Notes under the pieces: model-generated
Databases searched by the model: none
Told to the model about the DNA's origin: nothing
What the model saw: only the letters and a program-made list of their open reading frames with translations
NCBI GenBank assembly: GCA_002899795.1
Contig: PPDG01000595.1
Span: 1 to 7,289 of the forward strand
DNA length: 7,289 bases
DNA from: Desulfobacteraceae bacterium
Lineage (GTDB): Bacteria > Desulfobacterota > Syntrophobacteria > BM002
Direction of reading: 5' to 3'
In this document: positions 1 to 6,159 of the stretch, piece after piece
How the letters are laid out: the number at the start of each line of letters is the position of its first letter
Numbering within the stretch: position 1 is the stretch's first letter
Made by a program: the position numbers and the translations under genes

Positions 1-1
1 A

Positions 2-724
2 AAGCTCACGGAAGTCGAGGAGAAGAAGCAAACCATAAAGTTTTTCGCTTACTCGGTTTCACATGATCTGAAAAGCCCTGCCATCGGTCTCTATGGTCTA
101 ACGGAGAGGCTCCTCAGGCAGTATGGCGAGGTGCTGGATGAAAAGGGAAAGCACTACTGCGAGCAGATTCTGAAGACATCCGCAGAGATTCTCTCTCAAG
201 TAGAGCAGATCAACACTTACATAGCCACCAGGGAAATACCCATTCGCATTGAGTTGGTCAGCATCAAGGAAATATTTGCAGAGCTAAGGGAGGAATTTTA
301 CCCTGCTCTGCGGCAACGCCAAATCAAGCTGCTGGTGCCGCCGAATCTTCCGAAAGTCGTTGGGGATAAACCCCTCCTGACCAGAGCCTTCAGGAACTTG
401 CTGGACAACGCCTTGAAGTATGGGGGAGTCAATTTAAATGAAATTCGGATCGGGTACAAGAAAAACGATTGCTACCACATCTTTTCCGTCGATGACGATG
501 GGATAGGTATAGAACAAGAGGGGTTCGAAAAAATATTTAACCTTTTTCATCGCTTGGACACATCTAATCGGATCCAAGGATGCGGTATGGGGTTGACCAT
601 TGTCAAAGAAGTTGCGAAGAAACACCTTGGAGATGTCTGGGTGGAATCTGCTGCTGGCAGTGGATCTACCTTCTACCTTTCAATTGCAAGAAATTTGGTA
701 TCGATGGAGTCAGTAGAACTATAG
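2..724 (+). CDS. Sensor histidine kinase, C-terminal part (HisKA + HATPase_c), 5' truncated
   Basis: This is the transmitter module of a two-component sensor kinase; it autophosphorylates a histidine and passes the phosphate to a response regulator that is not in the window. The frame is open from base 2, giving 240 residues before the TAG at 722-724. The H-box SHDLKSP places the phospho-acceptor histidine at window residue 21 (codon 62-64). The ATP-binding domain follows: N-box NLLDNALKY (Asn at residue 136), G1 box DDDGIGI (164-170), an F-box-like NLFHRL segment, and G2 box GCGMGL (193-198). The protein ends with the usual GSGSTFYLSI strand. A GTG at 131 would give a shorter ORF but would remove the H-box, so it is not the start. 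The sensory N-terminus (often PAS or GAF domains in such kinases) lies left of the window. There is no transmembrane segment in the visible part. A UspA gene follows after 39 bp. The family assignment is secure; the signal sensed is unknown. Confidence 0.94.
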   Translation, partial: KLTEVEEKKQTIKFFAYSVSHDLKSPAIGLYGLTERLLRQYGEVLDEKGKHYCEQILKTSAEILSQVEQINTYIATREIPIRIELVSIKEIFAELREEFYPALRQRQIKLLVPPNLPKVVGDKPLLTRAFRNLLDNALKYGGVNLNEIRIGYKKNDCYHIFSVDDDGIGIEQEGFEKIFNLFHRLDTSNRIQGCGMGLTIVKEVAKKHLGDVWVESAAGSGSTFYLSIARNLVSMESVEL

Positions 725-763
725 TAAGGAACCGACCAGGGTCTGACAAGAAAGGAGTTCGCC

Positions 764-1219
764 ATGCGGTCCATCAAAAAAATCCTGTTCCCCGTGGATC
801 TCTCCGAGGTATCTCCTAAAATCGCACCTTACGTGGGTGAGATGGCGGCAAAGTTCGATGCGGAGATACATTTGCTGTTTGTGGCTCGGATTTTACAGCA
901 CTTCACAAGCATCTACGTGCCTCACCCCTCCATCAAGAATTTTGAAGCCGAAGTTGTGCAAGGGGCGGAAAAAAAACTGCAGGAGTTCGTGCAAGAGCAA
1001 TTCGAAGGTGGCCCTTGCAAGGCGCACGTTATCCTGGGAGACCCTGCCGAAGAGATCCTGCACTACGCACAGGCTGAAGGGATTGATCTCATCATCATGG
1101 GTACTCACGGGAGAAAGGGGATAGAGCGAATATTTTTCGGGAGTGTTGCTGAGCGTGTGGTGAAAAAGTCACAGGTTCCGGTATTGACTGTGAATCCATA
1201 CGCAAAATTGGCTAAGTAA
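764..1219 (+). CDS. Universal stress protein, single UspA domain
   Basis: This is a 151-residue cytoplasmic UspA-fold protein, the usual length for one domain. It begins with the typical first strand (KKILFPVDLSE, with the conserved Asp at residue 11). It keeps the complete ATP-binding signature G-2X-G-9X-G-S at residues 113-127 (G113, G116, G126, S127), followed by the closing strand VPVLTV. Members with this signature generally bind ATP and form dimers; they support survival under starvation, energy stress or anoxia. The exact role here cannot be read from sequence. The start is well supported: AAAGGAG at 751-757 lies six bases before ATG 764. It follows the histidine kinase by 39 bp and precedes the acyl-CoA synthetase/GNAT gene by 93 bp, which suggests co-transcription and a stress or energy-status role. 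Internal Lys residues near the nucleotide site (for example K118) are possible acetylation targets, which is inference only. Confidence 0.96.
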   Translation: MRSIKKILFPVDLSEVSPKIAPYVGEMAAKFDAEIHLLFVARILQHFTSIYVPHPSIKNFEAEVVQGAEKKLQEFVQEQFEGGPCKAHVILGDPAEEILHYAQAEGIDLIIMGTHGRKGIERIFFGSVAERVVKKSQVPVLTVNPYAKLAK

Positions 1220-1312
1220 CCCCGTAGACTCTGAACTTGTCGCTGTAAAGGGTACGGTTGTTGGGAGCGCAGATCACTAGACTGGTCTTTGCAGGCCAAA
1301 TGGTAAGTTGAC

Positions 1313-4033
1313 ATGGGACTGTACAATTTGGATAAGATTTTCGAGCCTGAGTCCATCGCAGTGGTGGGGGCCAGCGAGAAAGAGGGCAGCATTGGTTCTG
1401 TCCACGTGCAAAACCTTATCCAGGGTGGGTATCAGGGAAAGATATTCCCCGTAAATCCCCACTATACTTCAACACATGGACTCAAAGCCTATCCGTCCAT
1501 TTCGAGGATAGATCACGCCGTTGATCTTGCCATCATTGCTATCCCTATTTCCAGCGTACCTTCAGTGATAAGGGAATGCGCCCAAGTAAGAGTAGGTGGG
1601 GCTATTGTTGTTTCTGCGGGGGGCAAGGAGACTGGACCTCAAGGCCGGGAAATAGAAGACAGAATTAGGCGGGAAGCAGAAACTGGAGGACTTCGAATTA
1701 TTGGTCCAAACTGTCTCGGGATTATTTGCCCGGGCAGAAAACTCAACGCCAGTTTCGCGGCCCACATGCCCCAGTCGGGAAAGGTTGCCTTTATTTCACA
1801 AAGCGGAGCCATCTGCACCGCAATTCTTGATCTTGCACTGAAGGAAGAGATCGGCTTCAGCCATTTTGTCAGCATCGGCTCCATGCTGGATGTTGATTTT
1901 GGCGATTTAATCGACTACCTGGGGAACTACCCCGAAGTGAACAGTATTCTTCTCTACATTGAAAGTCTTACCAATTTCAGAAAGTTCATGAGCGCAGCTC
2001 GAGCGGTCTCCCGGGTGAAACCCATTGTAGTCCTGAAATCCGGGAGGAGTCCGGCCGGGGCCAGAGCAGCTGCGTCCCACACCGGTGCTATGGTGGGAGA
2101 AGATGCGGTCTATGATGCAGCCTTCAAGCGTGCCGGCATCGTCAGAGTGCAGACCTTTGGGGAACTGTTTGACTGTGCAGAGCTCATGGCCAAACAACCA
2201 CGCCCCAAGGGTCCCCGACTGGGGATTATTACCAATGCCGGGGGACCAGGCGTGATGGCGGCTGATTCTCTGGCAGAATATGGCGCCGAGCCTGCTCGGC
2301 TGGAGCAGGAAACCATCGAGCAGTTAAATGAACTGCTACCCCCCTTCTGGAGTCACTCTAACCCCATTGACGTTTTGGGCGACGCCTCTCCCGAACGTTA
2401 TGCCAAAGCAGTGGATATTTGTCTTAAAGCAAAGGAGTTAAACGGATTGCTTTTGATTCTTACCGCTCAGGGAATGACTAACCCTGCTGAAGTGGCTGAA
2501 TTGCTGACTCAGAAACTCAAAGCAAAACCCTGCCCAGTGTTCGCGTCATGGATGGGAGGAATGGAGGTGGAAAAAGGACGGGACATTTTGAATCATGCAG
2601 GAATTCCAACCTATGACACTCCAGAATCGGCAGTCAAAGCTTTTATGTACATGCATGAGTATTCATGTAATTTGCAGATGCTTCAAGAAATTCCTCCGAA
2701 GCTTGCCAAAGAACTCCACTTCGATCGTGATTGGGCGCGAGCGATCATTGATGAAGAACTGAAAAGCGGAAATGGCATCCTTACCGAAATTGAATCCAAG
2801 AGTCTTCTCACAGCCTACGGCATTCCGGTTATCCACACGGAAGTGGCTACCTCTGTAGAGGAAGCCAAGCGGTTAGCTACGCACATGGGGTACCCAATAG
2901 TAGTGAAGGTTCATTCACCGGACATCGTTCACAAAACAGAAGCCGGCGGGGTGCAGCTGGACTTGTACAGTGAGGCCGCTGTGAGTGTAGCGTACAGAAA
3001 AACAATAAAGAATGCTCGCGCATATAATCCAGAGGCCAAGATACTAGGGGTTACGCTGCAACCGATGATTCAACGTCCGGACTATGAAATCCTTTTGGGA
3101 GCAAAAAGGGATGAGAACTTTGGTCCGGTGATTTTATTTGGTATGGGGGGCGTACTAACCGAGCTTCTGAAAGACTGGTCCATTGGCCTCCCTCCACTCA
3201 ACCGCTCTCTAGCAAGGAAGCTCATGGAAAGCACGCGGGCTTACTCGCTTCTCAAGGGTTATCGGAACAAGCCAGGAGCAAACCTGGCGCTTCTGGAAGA
3301 AATGATCATCCGTCTTTCCCAACTGTTAGAGGATTTTCCGGAGATTATTGAACTGGACATGAACCCTGTCATAGTAAATGAAGGGAGGCCAATTGCAGCA
3401 GATGCACGGGTTATTCTTAGACCTGCCGAAGTTTCGGCTCCACTTCATCTGGTGATCAGTCCATACCCGACTCAATATGAATACCGGGAAGTTGTAAAGG
3501 ATGGACTTGCCGTTTTCATTCGGCCCATTAAGCCCGAGGATGCGCCCGCATTACTGGATCTTTTTCATACCTTATCTCCCACTAGCGTCTACTACCGGTT
3601 CTTCAGTCCCATGAAGTGCCTTTCCGCCAGTATGCTGGCCCGATTTACCCAGATTGACTATGACCGCGAGATTGCCCTGGTGGCCCTACAGGAGGAGCGT
3701 CCGGAAGGAAAAATGCTGGGAGTTGCCCGAGTGATAGGTGACCCTGACGGCAAGAAAGCCGAGTTTGCCGTTATGGTAGGAGACCCCTGGCAGGGCAAAG
3801 GGGTGGGAGCAAAGCTTCTGGAAAAATGCCTCCAGATAGCTAAAAGACGTGGGATAGAAACTGTGTGGGGTATTGTTCTTCGGGAAAATACTCAAATGCT
3901 TGCACTGGGGAGAAAACTAGGGTTTGAAGCATCCAGAACTGAGGAACCAGGTGAATTGGAACTGACTATTGATCTTAGGTCTGTTCAGTTTGAATGGCTG
4001 GAGAAATCGAAAGAGATACAGAGTGCTGCATAA
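1313..4033 (+). CDS. Bifunctional ADP-forming acyl-CoA synthetase / GNAT acetyltransferase (Pat-like architecture)
   Basis: This 906-residue cytoplasmic protein has three parts. Residues about 5-460 resemble the alpha subunit of NDP-forming acyl-CoA synthetases: a Rossmann CoA-binding segment (VVGAS at 17-21), GPNCLGI at 131-137, SQSGA at 162-166, and SHTGA with the phospho-histidine at H256 (codon 2078-2080). Residues about 480-705 form the ATP-grasp (beta) part, with VKVHSPDIVHKTEAGGV around 531-547, GMGGVLTE at 610-617 and DMNPV at 682-686. Residues about 730-890 form a GNAT domain, with TQIDYDRE at 779-786, AEFAV carrying the likely catalytic E817, and the acetyl-CoA loop QGKGVG at 827-832. 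Known relatives convert acyl-CoA, ADP and phosphate to acid, CoA and ATP, or acetylate lysines as Pat does. E. coli/Salmonella Pat lacks the active-site histidine; this protein retains it, so both activities are possible. ATG 1313 is the only start option, because an in-frame TAA lies at 1304-1306. It has no clear Shine-Dalgarno sequence. The two flanking genes encode Usp proteins. Confidence 0.95.
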   Translation: MGLYNLDKIFEPESIAVVGASEKEGSIGSVHVQNLIQGGYQGKIFPVNPHYTSTHGLKAYPSISRIDHAVDLAIIAIPISSVPSVIRECAQVRVGGAIVVSAGGKETGPQGREIEDRIRREAETGGLRIIGPNCLGIICPGRKLNASFAAHMPQSGKVAFISQSGAICTAILDLALKEEIGFSHFVSIGSMLDVDFGDLIDYLGNYPEVNSILLYIESLTNFRKFMSAARAVSRVKPIVVLKSGRSPAGARAAASHTGAMVGEDAVYDAAFKRAGIVRVQTFGELFDCAELMAKQPRPKGPRLGIITNAGGPGVMAADSLAEYGAEPARLEQETIEQLNELLPPFWSHSNPIDVLGDASPERYAKAVDICLKAKELNGLLLILTAQGMTNPAEVAELLTQKLKAKPCPVFASWMGGMEVEKGRDILNHAGIPTYDTPESAVKAFMYMHEYSCNLQMLQEIPPKLAKELHFDRDWARAIIDEELKSGNGILTEIESKSLLTAYGIPVIHTEVATSVEEAKRLATHMGYPIVVKVHSPDIVHKTEAGGVQLDLYSEAAVSVAYRKTIKNARAYNPEAKILGVTLQPMIQRPDYEILLGAKRDENFGPVILFGMGGVLTELLKDWSIGLPPLNRSLARKLMESTRAYSLLKGYRNKPGANLALLEEMIIRLSQLLEDFPEIIELDMNPVIVNEGRPIAADARVILRPAEVSAPLHLVISPYPTQYEYREVVKDGLAVFIRPIKPEDAPALLDLFHTLSPTSVYYRFFSPMKCLSASMLARFTQIDYDREIALVALQEERPEGKMLGVARVIGDPDGKKAEFAVMVGDPWQGKGVGAKLLEKCLQIAKRRGIETVWGIVLRENTQMLALGRKLGFEASRTEEPGELELTIDLRSVQFEWLEKSKEIQSAA

Positions 4034-4057
4034 GCTTGATTTAGAAAGGAGTATCTC

Positions 4058-5020
4058 GTGAGTAACTGTAAAAGAAAGATTTTACTTGCGGTGGATGGTT
4101 CGGATCAGTCTTTTGAAGCGGTGCGCTATGTAAGCCAACTGTTTCCACCTAACCGAATGGAGGTGATTCTTTTCCATGTGATGAGTAAGATCCCTGAAAG
4201 CTTTTGGGACATCGAGAAAAACCCTGCGTTCAGGCATCAATTGGCTCCGGTGGCAGCCTGGGCAACCCAGCAACAGACGGCGATCCAGGAATTTATGGAA
4301 AAATCGAAAGAACTACTTATAGATCAAGGCGTCCAAGAGGAATCGGTGAGTATCAGAATGCAGGAACGACAGGCGGGCATAGCCAGAGACATCGTTCGTG
4401 AAGCACAAGAAAATTATGACGCGGTGGTCGTAGGACGTTGGGGAGTTAGCAAGTTTAAAGATCTTGTGTGGGGAAGTATTGCCGGCAAACTTGTCGGGCA
4501 TCTGGTCCACGTCCCCCTTTGGGTGGTGGGAGGCACCCCTCAGGCTGGCAAGGTGCTATTGGCAATGGATGCTTCGGAAGAGGCAATGAGAATTGTAGAT
4601 TACGTTGGAGCCATGCTTGCAGGAACCGACTGGGAGGTCACTCTTTTTCATGTTTTGAGAGGCTTTGAATTTCTATCAGCAGGTTACGAAGGAAATTATG
4701 TGGTCAACGACATGATAGTCGGGGGTGGAGGTATTAAGGGGGAATTTCAGATGGCAGAAGAAGCCATGAAAGGTGTTTTCGAAGAAGCGATACATAGGTT
4801 TGAAAAAGCAGGCTTAAGTCCTGATCGTGTAAGCACTAGGATCGTTACTGGATCTGCCAGCCGGGCCAAGGCCATTGTTGAGGAGGCCAAAAATGCTGGC
4901 TATGGCACCATTGCCCTAGGGCGAAGAGGACTTTCCCGTGTGGAAGAGTTCTTTATGGGTCGGATAAGCAACAAGGTGGTGCAGCTGGCCAAGGAAATGG
5001 CGGTTTGGGTTGTGAGCTAG
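4058..5020 (+). CDS. Universal stress protein with two tandem UspA domains
   Basis: This 320-residue soluble protein carries two UspA domains in series. Domain 1 (about 5-157) begins RKILLAVDGSD and has an intact ATP motif G-2X-G-9X-G-S at G126, G129, G139 and S140. Domain 2 (about 164-320) begins GKVLLAMDASE and has the same glycine spacing at G288, G291 and G301, but the phosphate-contacting Ser/Thr is replaced by Arg (R302). A glycine-rich insert, VGGGGIKG, lies at 221-228 in domain 2. Tandem Usp proteins can behave as an internal dimer; here the second site may not bind ATP normally (inference). The start is GTG 4058, supported by AAAGGAG at 4045-4051 with six-base spacing, the same arrangement as the upstream usp gene. 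It lies 24 bp after the synthetase/GNAT gene, so it is very likely translated from the same mRNA. No signal peptide is present. Confidence 0.96.
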   Translation: MSNCKRKILLAVDGSDQSFEAVRYVSQLFPPNRMEVILFHVMSKIPESFWDIEKNPAFRHQLAPVAAWATQQQTAIQEFMEKSKELLIDQGVQEESVSIRMQERQAGIARDIVREAQENYDAVVVGRWGVSKFKDLVWGSIAGKLVGHLVHVPLWVVGGTPQAGKVLLAMDASEEAMRIVDYVGAMLAGTDWEVTLFHVLRGFEFLSAGYEGNYVVNDMIVGGGGIKGEFQMAEEAMKGVFEEAIHRFEKAGLSPDRVSTRIVTGSASRAKAIVEEAKNAGYGTIALGRRGLSRVEEFFMGRISNKVVQLAKEMAVWVVS

Positions 5021-5387
5021 GTGAAACGTCTTTTAAAGCCTCTCTTTTGCTATCGATTCTGGGGCCGAATAGCTTGGTACCGACAGTACAAGAGGAGTAG
5101 TCGAGAAGAAAAGTGTAACGAGTCGGTGGTCGGACCAAGCTATCACTCTGAAATATCAATGATTACTTGCCAGAAGTAGCCATTTTGAGAGCCTAAAATC
5201 ACCCCATTTTTCGACATCATTCCAATTGATATCAACTACTTATTTTGGCCCGACTAGAAGCGGAAGCGATTGGCTGTTCACCAGGCCACCGCTTTCAACA
5301 CTGCTGAACCGATATGTGGGCAGAACAAGGCTTGAACATTATCGGATTGCATTTGCAGGGGCGGCACGCTATCCTTGGCAGTGATTT
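5021..5387. other. Intergenic stretch without a convincing gene
   Basis: About 370 bp separate the tandem usp gene from the next plausible coding frame. The stretch holds the long imperfect inverted repeat described separately (5069-5143) and a 10-bp perfect palindrome TTGATATCAA at 5226-5235. It also contains a 52-codon frame starting at a GTG that directly abuts the usp stop codon (5021-5179). That frame has no domain-like pattern and runs through the inverted repeat, so I do not call it a gene. No T-tracted hairpin terminator is evident on the + strand. It could be a long 3'/5' untranslated region, a decayed gene, or the site of a structured RNA; I cannot decide among these. Confidence 0.5.
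5069..5143. repeat. Imperfect inverted repeat, 15-16 bp arms, 44-nt spacer
   Basis: The left arm ATAGCTTGGTACCGAC (5069-5084) pairs with the right arm GTCGGACCAAGCTAT (5129-5143). Ten pairs are followed by one unpaired A and five more pairs. The motif GTCGG occurs twice on the right side (5122-5126 and 5129-5133), so the inner five pairs could form in two alternative ways. The spacer is purine-rich (5085-5128). There is no T-run after the right arm, so this is not a classic intrinsic terminator. It could be an RNA stem, a protein-binding site, or the remnant of a small mobile element. The pairing is seen directly; any function is inference. Confidence 0.8.
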
Positions 5388-5588
5388 TTGGCTGTGGATG
5401 GTGTGTCTGTGGCAATTCAGGCCCTTCTGTTCGTGGGAATCTGCTACTACGCCGGGGAGAGAACCAAATGGGCCCAGACAACAGGAGAAAAAATCGCGTT
5501 TCTGCTGTGCATATTTGCCGTCGCCGAGATTATGGTAAGTTACCTTTCTTCAGTTGTTTTAAAAAAGTTGTCTACGGGGAAAAAATAG
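5388..5588 (+). CDS. Hypothetical two-helix membrane microprotein
   Basis: This is a small frame of up to 66 residues. It has two clear hydrophobic segments: VAIQALLFVGICYYAG (about residues 8-23) and IAFLLCIFAVAEIMVS (about 37-52, continuing to about 59). They are joined by a short polar loop, GERTKWAQTTGEK, and followed by a basic tail, KKLSTGKK. This suggests a helical hairpin in the inner membrane. I do not recognise a family. An in-frame TGA at 5382-5384 limits the start to TTG 5388 or the in-frame GTGs at 5394, 5403 and 5409; none has a good Shine-Dalgarno sequence, so the start is uncertain. Codon use and the hydrophobic pattern fit this frame much better than the two longer overlapping frames in the same stretch. 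It stands alone between the usp operon and the promoter at 5610, and may be a membrane partner or a leaderless or weakly translated gene. Confidence 0.5.
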   Translation: MAVDGVSVAIQALLFVGICYYAGERTKWAQTTGEKIAFLLCIFAVAEIMVSYLSSVVLKKLSTGKK

Positions 5589-5609
5589 AGAAAAAAGGAA
5601 TAAAGCTAT

Positions 5610-5618
5610 TGGTATAAT
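5610..5618 (+). promoter_or_regulatory. Extended -10 sigma-70-type promoter
   Basis: TGGTATAAT at 5610-5618 is a perfect TATAAT hexamer preceded by the TGN extension. At 17 bp upstream the sequence is A-rich and shows no TTGACA-like hexamer, which is tolerated by extended -10 promoters. The expected transcript start is near 5625, about 35 bases before the 12-codon leader frame. It sits just after the stop of the microprotein and would drive the membrane-anchored protein and potassium-channel genes separately from the usp operon. This is a motif match only. Confidence 0.45.
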
Positions 5619-5649
5619 CCTTATTCTCTTGAACCTTACCTCAGGAGAG

Positions 5650-5658
5650 GGAGGTGAT
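5650..5658 (+). promoter_or_regulatory. Unusually strong ribosome-binding site (nine-base anti-SD match)
   Basis: GGAGGTGAT matches nine consecutive bases complementary to the conserved 3' end of bacterial 16S rRNA. It is the strongest Shine-Dalgarno sequence in the window. It directly abuts ATG 5659, leaving four bases after GGAGG, which is tight but usable. Its strength marks the 12-codon frame behind it as probably translated, or as a ribosome standby or loading site for the downstream gene. Confidence 0.5.
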
Positions 5659-5697
5659 ATGGAGTTTAGGATCAACTCTGATGACGCTGTGGAGTAA
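5659..5697 (+). CDS. Possible 12-codon leader peptide
   Basis: ATG 5659 opens a frame of 12 codons (MEFRINSDDAVE) ending at TAA 5695-5697. It is preceded immediately by the nine-base anti-Shine-Dalgarno match and lies about 35 bases after the predicted transcript start. It has no run of one amino acid, so a classical amino-acid attenuation leader is unlikely. It ends 45 bases before the start of the next gene. It could influence translation of that gene, could be the stub of a decayed gene, or could be coincidental. Evidence rests on the ribosome-binding site and its position alone. Confidence 0.3.
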   Translation: MEFRINSDDAVE

Positions 5698-5716
5698 TCG
5701 AAGTTTCGTTCTCAGG

Positions 5717-5748
5717 GGGAAGGACATGATGGAGGGAAGGACATGATG
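5717..5748 (+). repeat. Tandem duplication of a ribosome-binding/start segment (15 nt, period 17)
   Basis: GGGAAGGACATGATG occurs at 5717-5731 and again, without mismatch, at 5734-5748. Each copy carries a purine-rich Shine-Dalgarno-like stretch and a doubled ATG. The first copy opens a six-codon frame (ATG 5726, TGA 5744-5746). Its stop overlaps the second copy's ATG 5743 in an ATGA arrangement, so translation restarting could couple the two. The second copy supplies the start of the membrane-anchored protein. Confidence 0.8.
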
Positions 5749-6093
5749 AGGCCAAATCTGATCTTTATAACGCTAGTTGCCCTGTTGGTGGGATTAATGG
5801 GTGGAGTGCTCTTGAGCCAAACTAAGATGGGTAAGACGGTGCTGGCTCGGGAAAGCTTCCAGCCTAAGGAATTTGTGAGTGCCAAAGAGTTTCGCTTGGT
5901 AGATGCGAATGATAGAACATTGGCTGTTCTTGGTGGACATCCAGGAAAGGAGCCGTTTTTGCCAATCGAACCTGCCTTACGCTTCTATGGCAACAATGGC
6001 GAGCTTGTCATACTCCTAGGCATTGTGCCAGGCAACAAACCGAAATTGGCGCTTTTCGATGGGCATGGCAAGACTATATGGGAAACTCCTTAA
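5743..6093 (+). CDS. Membrane-anchored small protein with threefold hairpin-like repeat, function unknown
   Basis: This 116-residue protein starts at ATG 5743 or the adjacent ATG 5746; GGAGG at 5731-5735 lies seven bases before the first. Residues 6-25 (LIFITLVALLVGLMGGVLLS) form one hydrophobic helix after MMRPN. This suggests an uncleaved anchor or a signal peptide, with the rest outside the cytoplasm. The exported part contains three similar strand-turn-strand units: FRLVDANDRTLAVLG (50-64), LRFYGNNGELVILLG (79-93) and LALFDGHGKTIWE (102-114). Each has a turn rich in Asp, Asn or Gly. Such repeats recur in uncharacterised bacterial proteins, but I do not recognise a named function. There are no cysteines and no lipobox. 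The stop at 6091-6093 is 66 bases before the potassium channel gene and in the same reading frame, so the two are probably co-transcribed from the promoter at 5610. Confidence 0.85.
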   Translation: MMRPNLIFITLVALLVGLMGGVLLSQTKMGKTVLARESFQPKEFVSAKEFRLVDANDRTLAVLGGHPGKEPFLPIEPALRFYGNNGELVILLGIVPGNKPKLALFDGHGKTIWETP

Positions 6094-6159
6094 CAAAATG
6101 CTACCCGTGATGCCTTAAGAACCAGAGTCACCCGCGAGAGTGAAACATGTGATTTACTG

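Noticed and set aside
131..724. GTG 131 as the start of the histidine kinase
   Set aside because: The frame is open to base 2 and includes the essential H-box at 59-79, so this is an internal codon of a truncated gene.
695..725. Possible promoter TTGGTA ... TATAGT at the end of the histidine kinase gene
   Set aside because: The 19-bp spacing and imperfect hexamers are weak, and it lies inside coding sequence. It is possible but not supported enough to list.
5021..5179. 52-codon frame starting with GTG directly after the tandem usp stop codon
   Set aside because: No recognisable domain, basic and aromatic-rich low-plausibility sequence, and the frame runs through both arms of the inverted repeat. 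A frame of this length is expected by chance.
5226..5235. Perfect palindrome TTGATATCAA as an operator
   Set aside because: Only ten bases with no extension or second copy, and distant from any supported promoter.
5375..5617. Longer frames (5375-5617 and 5314-5538) overlapping the microprotein
   Set aside because: Their translations are rich in Cys, Trp, Arg and Pro without a coherent pattern, while the overlapping 5388-5588 frame gives two clean hydrophobic helices.
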